From Dermatobacter hominis (GTDB taxonomy: Bacteria; Actinomycetota; Acidimicrobiia; Acidimicrobiales; Microtrichaceae), in assembly GCF_020715685.1 (NCBI RefSeq), contig NZ_CP085840.1:2480001-2544000 (forward strand): a DNA stretch of 64,000 bases, written 5' to 3'. The stretch's first letter is position 1. Each line of letters opens with the position of its first letter. Both the position numbers and the translations under genes were made by a program. Below, piece after piece: positions 58,360-64,000 of this stretch. Under the pieces are notes generated by a model, which searched no databases, was not told where the DNA came from, and saw nothing but the letters and a program-made list of their open reading frames with translations.

Positions 58360-58413
58360 GACCCGATCTCCCGACACGACCCGATCTCCCGACACGACCC
58401 GATCTCCCGACAA
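58360..58413. repeat. 18-bp tandem repeat, three copies
   Basis: GACCCGATCTCCCGACAC at 58360, 58378 and 58396 (last with one change), in the whiB7 leader downstream of the terminator. A second 20-bp repeat, CGGCAACGCCGCCGAGCACA, occurs at 58447-58466 and 58468-58487. Confidence 0.85.
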
Positions 58414-58499
58414 GAGAGACCCCCGCCGGTTCGCCGGCACCGGATCCGGCAACGCCGCCGAGCACATCGGCAACGCCGCCGAGCACAAGGAGCACCGAC

Positions 58500-58886
58500 A
58501 TGAGCATCCTCGACACCCGCCCCGAGGGTGACGTGATCACCGGCCTGGCCGTCACGCACGGCGTCCTCGACCGGGCTGCCTGGGAGGTGCAGGCGGCGTG
58601 CCGCGACCTCGACACGGCGCTGTTCTTCAGCGACGACCTCGACGAGATCAGCGCTGCGAAGCGGATCTGCCTCGCCTGCCCCGTCCGCACCCGATGTCTG
58701 GACGCCGCGGTCGAGCGCGGCGAGCAGTACGGCATCTGGGGTGGCCACCTCTTCGTCGCCGGCAGGATCGTCCTGCACAAGCGGCGTCGGGGCCGGCCCC
58801 CGAAGACCCCCCGCCCCGGGGACCGGTTCCCCGAGGTGGACGTGCCCGACGCGTACCGGCGGCTCGTCAGCGCCGGGGCGCGGTGA
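58500..58886 (+). CDS. whiB7: WhiB7-like iron-sulfur transcription regulator
   Basis: 128 residues. Four cluster-binding cysteines C34, C57, C60 and C66, the turn GIWGG (78-82), and an AT-hook RRRGRPPK (95-102), the feature distinguishing WhiB7 from other WhiB proteins. WhiB7 binds SigA and activates intrinsic antibiotic-resistance genes at promoters with AT-rich -35 flanks. ATG 58500 has AAGGAG 8 nt upstream. The 475-bp leader with ORF and terminator fits known whiB7 control. The AT-rich GAATTCGCGGTGTATTCGC just before TTGACC at 57928 may be its autoregulated promoter. Confidence 0.88.
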   Translation: MSILDTRPEGDVITGLAVTHGVLDRAAWEVQAACRDLDTALFFSDDLDEISAAKRICLACPVRTRCLDAAVERGEQYGIWGGHLFVAGRIVLHKRRRGRPPKTPRPGDRFPEVDVPDAYRRLVSAGAR

Positions 58887-58910
58887 TCCACGACCCCCTG
58901 ACGACATGAC

Positions 58911-58950
58911 GGTGGAGCGGCGCCCGATCCCCCCGGGGCGCCGCTCCACC
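58911..58950. terminator. Hairpin downstream of whiB7
   Basis: 15-bp arms GGTGGAGCGGCGCCC / GGGCGCCGCTCCACC with a 10-nt loop, 24 bp after the stop. No T-run. Confidence 0.75.
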
Positions 58951-59068
58951 ACCTCGATCTCCCCCTCGTCCCGTCCTCGCCGACGGGGCCCGTTCTCGGA
59001 TCCGGGGGCCCGGCGGGACGGTGACGCACGAGCTCGCGAGCTGACCGCTGAGGGACCGGATCACTACA

Positions 59069-59099
59069 GTGGAGGGGCCGGCAGCCCCGGCCCCTCCAC
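59069..59099 (+). promoter_or_regulatory. Leader hairpin of the tlpA-ccdA genes
   Basis: 13-bp arms GTGGAGGGGCCGG / CCGGCCCCTCCAC with a 5-nt loop, immediately after a possible promoter (CTGACC at 59041, 18 bp, TACAGT at 59065). Begins at the likely start of the transcript, 70 bp before the ATG, so it may stabilise or regulate the mRNA. Confidence 0.4.
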
Positions 59100-59169
59100 C
59101 GGGAACACCGATCGGGCGGGCCGCTCCGCGGCGGCCGGCGCCCGACACTTCCGAGGTGGACCCCCTCCC

Positions 59170-59832
59170 ATGACGCGGACCGAGCAGACGGCTCCCGACG
59201 GCGACGCCCCCGGCGCCGAGGCCCCGACCCCCCGTCGCGGTCTGCCCGTCGGACCGTTCGGGCTGCTCGTCATCACGGCGATCGCCCTCGCCGCCGCCGG
59301 ACTGGTGCTGTGGGTGGGCACCCGGGACGACGACAGCGGCGCCGTCCGGGTCGAGAAGGCGCTCGAGGGCGTGGAGGGCGCCTCGGTCGTGCCCGACGGC
59401 ACCGATCCGGCCGGCGTGGGCGACACGGCCCCCGACGTGCAGCTCGCGCTCCTCGACGGCGCCACCACGCGCCTCTCCGCGTTCGGCGGCCGACCGGTCG
59501 TCCTCAACTTCTGGTCCTCCACGTGCGCCCCGTGCCTCAAGGAGATGCCCGACCTGCAGCAGGTGTGGAGCGACAACGGCGGCGACGTCGCCGTCGTCGG
59601 CGTCGACGTGACCGACACCGAGGCCGCCGGCAGGGAGATGGTCGCCCAGACGGGCGTGACCTACCCGAACGGGCGCGACCCGCGCGCCGAGATCTTCGCG
59701 GCGTTCGGCGGCACCGCCCTGCCCCGGACGGTGTTCATCGACGCCGACGGCACGATCGCCGAGGTCCACAACGGCGCGCTGACGGCGGACGAGGTCGAGG
59801 CCACCCTGCGCGACCACGGCCTGCTCGACTGA
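59170..59832 (+). CDS. TlpA-like membrane-anchored thiol-disulfide oxidoreductase
   Basis: 220 residues. One N-terminal span (GPFGLLVITAIALAAAGLVLW), then a thioredoxin fold with NFWSSTCAPCLKEMP (C-x2-C) and TALPRTVFIDADG (cis-Pro). Periplasm-side reductant for cytochrome c or other exported thiol proteins. Followed after 25 bp by ccdA, its likely electron donor. Confidence 0.92.
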   Translation: MTRTEQTAPDGDAPGAEAPTPRRGLPVGPFGLLVITAIALAAAGLVLWVGTRDDDSGAVRVEKALEGVEGASVVPDGTDPAGVGDTAPDVQLALLDGATTRLSAFGGRPVVLNFWSSTCAPCLKEMPDLQQVWSDNGGDVAVVGVDVTDTEAAGREMVAQTGVTYPNGRDPRAEIFAAFGGTALPRTVFIDADGTIAEVHNGALTADEVEATLRDHGLLD

Positions 59833-59857
59833 GCGGCGGAAGAGGGAGCGGTCCGCC

Positions 59858-60751
59858 GTGGGCGCCCGACTCGCCCTGGCCTTCTCGGCCGGGATGGTGG
59901 CGACCGTGAACCCCTGCGGGTTCGCGCTGCTGCCCGCCTACCTGACCTACTTCCTCGGGCTGGAGCAGCCCGGCGCCGACGGGGAGCTCGAACCCGGCGC
60001 CTCGGTGGTGCGCCGCAGCCCGGTGCTGCGCTCGCTGGTCGTCGCCGCGGCGGTGACGGCGGGCTTCCTGGTCGTGTTCGGGATCATGGGCCTGGCCTGG
60101 TCGTCGATCAGCTCGGCGGTGGGTCAGCGCCTGCCGTGGTTCACGCTCGTCATCGGCATCGGCCTGGTCGTGCTCGGCATCGCGGTGATCCGGGGGTTCG
60201 AGCCGACCGTGCGGCTCCCGCACGTCGACGTCGACCGCAGCGGGCGTGAGCTCGTGACGATGTTCCTCTACGGCATCTCCTACGCCGTGGCGTCGTTGAG
60301 CTGCACGATCCCCGTGTTCATCTCGCTCGTCTCGGTCACGCTCGACGGCTCGTTCGGCCAGAGCCTCGCCGCCTTCGTCGCCTACGGCCTGGGCATGGGC
60401 ATGACGCTCGGCATCCTCACGATGGCCGTCGCGCTCGCCCGGACCGGGATCGTCACGACGTTCCGGCGGATCCTCCCCCACATGCAGACGATCTCGGGCG
60501 TCCTGCTGGTGCTCGCGGGTCTGTTCGTCGGCTACTACGCGTGGGTCGAGATCCAGGAGCTGGGGTCGGGTTCGTCGTCGCCCGTCGTCGACGCGGCTCG
60601 CGACGTGCAGAGCTGGCTCCAGAACCGCGTGGAGGAGATCGGCGGGGGCCGGCTGGCCGCGGCCGCCGCGGTCATCATCGTCGCCGCCGTCGCCGTCGCC
60701 CTCGTGCGCCGGACGGGGGCCGCTGACAACGTGGCCTCCGAGCCCGAATAG
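59858..60751 (+). CDS. ccdA: CcdA-type thiol-reductant membrane transporter
   Basis: 297 residues, about six to seven spans plus a C-terminal span. Conserved cysteines in VNPCGFALLPAYL and ASLSCTIPVFISL pass electrons across the membrane from cytosolic thioredoxin. GTG start, GAGGGAG upstream. Pairs with the TlpA gene before it; the system may also supply the cysteine-rich MauA-like protein, an inference. No ccsAB/resBC is in the window. Confidence 0.9.
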   Translation: MGARLALAFSAGMVATVNPCGFALLPAYLTYFLGLEQPGADGELEPGASVVRRSPVLRSLVVAAAVTAGFLVVFGIMGLAWSSISSAVGQRLPWFTLVIGIGLVVLGIAVIRGFEPTVRLPHVDVDRSGRELVTMFLYGISYAVASLSCTIPVFISLVSVTLDGSFGQSLAAFVAYGLGMGMTLGILTMAVALARTGIVTTFRRILPHMQTISGVLLVLAGLFVGYYAWVEIQELGSGSSSPVVDAARDVQSWLQNRVEEIGGGRLAAAAAVIIVAAVAVALVRRTGAADNVASEPE

Positions 60752-60760
60752 CCTGTCGCC

Positions 60761-61480
60761 GTGCCAGTCCTCTCCCACCTCCGCGCCACGTTCCCCGATG
60801 CCGTCCCCGTCGGCACCTACCTCGACCGCGTGGCGACCGCGCTCGACCCGTACGACTTCCGACCCGAGGCCACGTTCGCCGCCGTGTCGATCTGCCGCGA
60901 CGAGCTGACCCAGCACCTGATCGACCAGGTCGCCGAACGCTGGCACCGGCCGTTCTCGCTCGGCGGCCTCGGCGGCATGCCGTCGCTCGGCCGGACCGGC
61001 TGGGGAGCGTGCCTCTCGCACGTGCCCGACACCGCCGGTCGCGGCCACCTGCTCGTGTTCGGGATGCCCCACATCGGCATGGACCGCGAGGGCGGCGTCG
61101 GCCAGAGCCTGCGTCGCAACCAGGACCACGCCACCTCGACCTGCGGGGCGCTGGTGTCGCTGCTCGAGGTGGTCAAGCGGGGCGAGGAGGACACGCTCCC
61201 GAGCGGGCTCGACGACCACGAGGCCCAGCGCCTGCTGCGCTTCGTGCAGGACGAGACCGGAGCGGTCCCGCTCGAGATCATCGAGCTGACGCACCGGGCC
61301 GCCCTGGCCGTCGAGGCCGAGATCTGGACCGAGCTGGACGCGCTGGAGGCGTGGCGCGACATGGACGTCGCGGTGTTCACCGGCGTGCAGGTCCACGTCC
61401 CCGAGCGGTCCGACCACGTGTGGCCGACCGGCGCGTCGATCAAGGGCGCCGACGGCGAGCGCCGCCCGCTCGACGTCTGA
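60761..61480 (+). CDS. LCIB/C-type beta-carbonic anhydrase family protein
   Basis: 239 residues. The sequence follows the prokaryotic LCIB/C family: VSICRDEL (C45, R46, D47), LGGLGGMPSLGRTGWGA, H87, the loop LLVFGMPHIGMDREGGVG (H104) and SLRRNQ...STCGAL (C128). In structurally known homologues a Cys-His-Cys zinc site and an Asp-Arg dyad occupy these positions. It would interconvert CO2 and bicarbonate. Close behind ccdA (9 bp), though a functional link is not obvious. GTG start. Confidence 0.8.
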   Translation: MPVLSHLRATFPDAVPVGTYLDRVATALDPYDFRPEATFAAVSICRDELTQHLIDQVAERWHRPFSLGGLGGMPSLGRTGWGACLSHVPDTAGRGHLLVFGMPHIGMDREGGVGQSLRRNQDHATSTCGALVSLLEVVKRGEEDTLPSGLDDHEAQRLLRFVQDETGAVPLEIIELTHRAALAVEAEIWTELDALEAWRDMDVAVFTGVQVHVPERSDHVWPTGASIKGADGERRPLDV

Positions 61481-61484
61481 GGCG

Positions 61485-62120
61485 TCAGGGCGCGAGGCGC
61501 TCGCGGACCCAGCCGCCCTCGCCGGTGCGGCGGTAGCGAAGGCGGTCGTGCAGCCGGCTCGGCCGGCCCTGCCAGAACTCGAACGTGTCGGGGGTGACGA
61601 GGTAGCCGCCCCAGTTGGGCGGGCGCGGCACGTCCTCGCCGGCGAACCGCTCCTCGGCCTCGGCCACCCGCGCCTCGAGCTCGGCCCGGTCCGCGAGCAC
61701 GGTCGACTGCGCGCTCGCCCAGGCGCCGATCCGGCTGTCGCGCGGGCGCGAGGCGAAGTACGCGTCGCTCACCTCGTCGGGCGCGGGCGTGACGGTGCCG
61801 TCGACGCGCACCTGCCGGTGAATCCCGAGCCAGCTGAACAGCAGGCCGACGTGCGGCTGGGCCGCCAGCTCGAGGCCCTTGCGGCTGTCCCGGTTGGTGA
61901 AGAAGCGGAGGTGGCCGTCCGCGTCCACGCCTCGGAGCAGCACGTTGCGGACGGTGGGCCGCCCGTCGGCCACGGTGGCGAGCGCCATCGAGTTGAACTC
62001 CGGTTCGCCCGCGGCGTCGGCCTCGGCCAGCCAGCGGTCGAGCAGCTCGTACGGGTCGACCGGCGCGTCGGCCTCCACCAGCGTGCCCCAGTCGTAGTCC
62101 GTTCGGCGCTCGAGTGGCAT
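61485..62120 (-). CDS. pdxH: Pyridoxamine 5'-phosphate oxidase
   Basis: 211 residues, normal length. FMN-dependent oxidation of PNP/PMP to PLP. Motifs include EFNSMALATVADGRPTVRNVLLRG, FFTNRDSRKGLELAAQP, RQVRVDGTV, YFASRPRDSRIGAWAS and the C-terminal FEFWQGRPSRLHDRLRY. ATG 62120. Convergent with the carbonic anhydrase gene, separated by 4 bp. Confidence 0.95.
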   Translation of the reverse strand: MPLERRTDYDWGTLVEADAPVDPYELLDRWLAEADAAGEPEFNSMALATVADGRPTVRNVLLRGVDADGHLRFFTNRDSRKGLELAAQPHVGLLFSWLGIHRQVRVDGTVTPAPDEVSDAYFASRPRDSRIGAWASAQSTVLADRAELEARVAEAEERFAGEDVPRPPNWGGYLVTPDTFEFWQGRPSRLHDRLRYRRTGEGGWVRERLAP

Positions 62121-62170
62121 CGCCCGAGCGTAGGACCCGACCGTGACGGGCCGGGCACGCGCCGCGACGG

Positions 62171-63496
62171 TCACGGGGCGGACCCCTCCGTCCCGCCGCC
62201 GCTCCAGCGGGCCCACTGCCACCCCGGCACCTTGGGGCCGGACGAGCGCTGGGTCCGGTAGATGCCCTGGTGCGCCGAGAAGACGTAGCTCATGACGCAC
62301 GCCACCGCGAAGTACGGTACCGCCCCGGCGCCGAACAGCTCGACGCCCATGATCGTGCACGCCAGCGGCGTGTTGGACGCGCCGGCGAACACGGCGACGA
62401 AGCCGAGCGCGGCGAGCAGCTCCGGCGGGACGCCGAGCGGTGCCGCGAGCGTTGCGCCGAGGGTGGCACCGATCACGAAGAGCGGGGTGACCTCGCCGCC
62501 GACGAACCCGGAGCCGAGCGTCACGATCGTGAAGAGCAGCTTGAGCGCGAAGGCCCACGTCGGGACGTGGGCCCCGAGGAGGCTCGCCTCGGCCAGGCCC
62601 TCCGACAGGCCGTTGTAGAGCCGGTTGCCGACGGCCAGGGTGAGGGCGACCACCATCGCACCGCCGAGGAGCGGTCGGGCGGGCGGCCAGGCCACCCACC
62701 GCCCGAACGCCCGCTTCACCCAGTGGTCCCCGATGCTGAACGCGACGCTCGCCAGACCGAACAGCGCGCCGGCGAGGGCGACCTTGAGCAGGAGGCCGAC
62801 CGACAGGTCGACCTGGCCGAGGTGGGGGGTCAGCGTGTGGCCGATCCCCAGCCCCTCGACGACCAGGTCACCGGTGACCGAGGCGGTCAGGCACGGGACC
62901 AGCGCCTCGTAGCGGAGCCGGCCGACCGACTGGACCTCGAGCGCGAAGACCGCGCCGGCGAGCGGGACGCCGAACACGGCGCCGAAGCCGCCGGCGATCG
63001 CCGTCACGAGCATGATCCGGCGGTCGTCGCGCCCCAGTCGCAGCAGTCGGGACGCGGCGTCGGTGAGGCTGCCGCTCATCTGGATGGCGGTCCCCTCGCG
63101 GCCCGCCGAGCCGCCGAAGAGGTGGGTCGTGATCGTGCCGATCAGGATCATGGGCGCCATGCGGCGCGGCACCCAGTCGGTCGGGTCGTGGATCTCGTCG
63201 AGGATGAGGTTGCCGCCCTCGACCGAGCGGCCGCCGCCGTAGTGGTACGCCAGCCCGATCGCGAGGCCGGCGAGCGGCAGGAACCACAGCAGCCCGCCGT
63301 GCTCGTCGAAGGTCTCGGTGGCCCACCGCAGCGACGCGAGGAACACGGCGGCGGCACCTCCGGCGAGCACGCCGACCAGCAGGCCGAGCGCGACCCACCG
63401 CAGCAGGTCGATCGCGAACGCGGCCTGCGGCCGGAGCGCCTCGACCGGGCGCAGCACGGGCCGACGCGAGGCCGGACGTTCGGGCGGATCGGTCAT
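62171..63496 (-). CDS. CLC-family fluoride/proton antiporter
   Basis: 441 residues. CLC signatures GSAGREGTAIQ (Thr in place of the usual Pro), GGFGAVFGVPLAGAVFALE and GSGFVGGEVTPLFVIGATLG. The departures from canonical chloride CLC motifs together with the fluoride riboswitch just upstream mark it as the F--exporting CLC branch rather than a chloride channel. ATG 63496 with GGAGGTGAC 2-9 nt ahead. pdxH is the next gene leftward. Confidence 0.9.
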   Translation of the reverse strand: MTDPPERPASRRPVLRPVEALRPQAAFAIDLLRWVALGLLVGVLAGGAAAVFLASLRWATETFDEHGGLLWFLPLAGLAIGLAYHYGGGRSVEGGNLILDEIHDPTDWVPRRMAPMILIGTITTHLFGGSAGREGTAIQMSGSLTDAASRLLRLGRDDRRIMLVTAIAGGFGAVFGVPLAGAVFALEVQSVGRLRYEALVPCLTASVTGDLVVEGLGIGHTLTPHLGQVDLSVGLLLKVALAGALFGLASVAFSIGDHWVKRAFGRWVAWPPARPLLGGAMVVALTLAVGNRLYNGLSEGLAEASLLGAHVPTWAFALKLLFTIVTLGSGFVGGEVTPLFVIGATLGATLAAPLGVPPELLAALGFVAVFAGASNTPLACTIMGVELFGAGAVPYFAVACVMSYVFSAHQGIYRTQRSSGPKVPGWQWARWSGGGTEGSAP

Positions 63497-63533
63497 GTCA
63501 CCTCCATCGCGTGGTGGTGGCACCCGACCCGGT

Positions 63534-63557
63534 CCCGGGCGGCACCTACCGCCCGGG
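63534..63557 (-). terminator. Expression-platform hairpin of the fluoride riboswitch
   Basis: 9-bp arms CCCGGGCGG / CCGCCCGGG with a 6-nt loop, between the riboswitch aptamer and the ribosome site of the CLC gene; a likely terminator or sequestering hairpin. Confidence 0.55.
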
Positions 63558-63575
63558 CGCGCCGAGCGCCCTTCC

Positions 63576-63626
63576 GGTAGGAGCCATCAGCCGGCGGACC
63601 GGCGGTCGAAGGCGAGCTCCATCGCC
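63576..63626 (-). promoter_or_regulatory. Fluoride riboswitch (crcB motif)
   Basis: On the minus strand: GGCGATGGAGCTCGCC, a variable stem, then GGCTGATGGCTCCTACC, the two invariant blocks of the crcB RNA aptamer with its pseudoknot partners. It is 80 bp upstream of the CLC exporter ATG. Binding F- would turn on the exporter. Confidence 0.93.
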
Positions 63627-63663
63627 TGTCCCGGCAACCTACCCCGGCCGGGCGGCGACGACC

Positions 63664-64000
63664 TCACCCGATGTGCGTGCGGCCCCGGAAGTACGGGAGG
63701 AGCAGCTCGGGCACCTCGATCGTGCCGTCGGGCCGGCGGTACGTCTCGACGATCGCGGCCCACACGCGGGGCACTGCGAGCGCCGAGCCGTTGAGCGTGT
63801 GGAGGATCTCGGTGCCCTTGCCCTCGGCCGGGCGGTAGCGCAGGTTGGCCCGACGGGCCTGATAGTCGCCGAACCACGACACCGAGCTGACCTCGAGCCA
63901 GCGATCCGCCCCCGGCGCGTAGACCTCGATGTCGAAGGTGCGCTTCGACGAGGCGCCCAGGTCACCCGCGCACAGGTCGAGGATCCGGTACGTCAGGCCG
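63664..64000 (-). CDS. serS: Seryl-tRNA synthetase, C-terminal part (cut by window edge)
   Basis: About 111 residues read from the right edge to the stop at 63664: LTYRILDLCAGDLGASSKRTFDIEVYAPG and WLEVSSVSWFGDYQARRANLRYR (class II motif 3 region), then HTLNGSALAVPRVWAAIVE and IEVPELLLPYF. These are diagnostic SerRS motifs. The N-terminal coiled coil lies outside the window. Confidence 0.95.
   Translation of the reverse strand, partial: GLTYRILDLCAGDLGASSKRTFDIEVYAPGADRWLEVSSVSWFGDYQARRANLRYRPAEGKGTEILHTLNGSALAVPRVWAAIVETYRRPDGTIEVPELLLPYFRGRTHIG

Overview
The window is high-GC actinobacterial DNA, most likely Acidimicrobiia (Iamia/Ilumatobacter-like). The lineage is inferred from a mixture of traits: rex-hemA linkage, a mycothiol glycosyltransferase beside a YbjN-family gene, an RsiG-type anti-sigma factor, a DUF3039 protein, a WhiB7-like regulator, Tat- and lipobox-exported proteins, frequent GTG starts, and 4-nt ATGA/GTGA gene overlaps. 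No rRNA is present, so the lineage call is an inference.

Layout. 1-16.8 kb is core chromosome: hemA (cut by the left edge) and rex, an acyl-CoA synthetase, a SAM hydroxide adenosyltransferase coupled to a 29-residue membrane peptide, proC, a DUF2470 protein, mshA-ybjN, an XRE regulator, rsiG, a CdsA-like membrane protein with a MoaD-type carrier, a histidine phosphatase, a thiolase-like protein, an M23 lipoprotein and an enoyl-CoA hydratase. 16.8-33.2 kb is an accessory region. It begins at tRNA-Lys(UUU), whose 3' half is repeated twice in a 77-bp tandem array. It carries a frameshifted tyrosine recombinase, several small or unrecognised genes and lipoproteins, an MbcA/ParS-like + DUF2442 protein, two related IS4-like DDE proteins (one in a coupled operon with a recombinase-fold protein lacking catalytic residues), an ApeA-like HEPN protein and a DUF3800 protein. 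Base and codon usage look visibly different from the flanks.

33.2-39 kb holds a three-gene minor-pilin operon whose products carry PKD/FN3 domains and a C-terminal cellulose-binding CBM2, followed by a luciferase-like oxidoreductase and a DsbA-fold protein resembling mycothiol-dependent nitroreductase. 38.9-45.7 kb is one tightly packed minus-strand operon: a MauE-like membrane protein, a Tat-exported cysteine-rich protein resembling methylamine dehydrogenase light chain, a MauD-like thioredoxin, a hypothetical protein, a GH38-like (DUF5054) protein and an SGNH-like lipoprotein. Opposite it are an ECF sigma factor and its probable membrane anti-sigma partner, and two 60-bp direct repeats lie between the two units.

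47-64 kb is again mostly housekeeping: glycosyltransferase, amidase, nitroreductase, phosphoesterase, site-2 protease, DEAD-box helicase, dut, orn and an MBL hydrolase. It also has a WhiB7-like regulator preceded by a short ORF and a terminator/antiterminator pair that look like a translation-coupled attenuator, a tlpA-ccdA thiol-redox pair, an LCIB-type carbonic anhydrase, pdxH, and a CLC-type fluoride exporter under a clear fluoride riboswitch next to serS (cut by the right edge).

Two themes cross the window. One is thiol/disulfide chemistry: mycothiol synthesis, the MauD/E set, TlpA/CcdA and a DsbA-fold reductase. The other is a recurring pattern in which the 3' end of a gene, including its stop codon, is tandemly duplicated (3.0, 10.1, 13.35 and 55.4 kb, and the tRNA tail at 17.0 kb).
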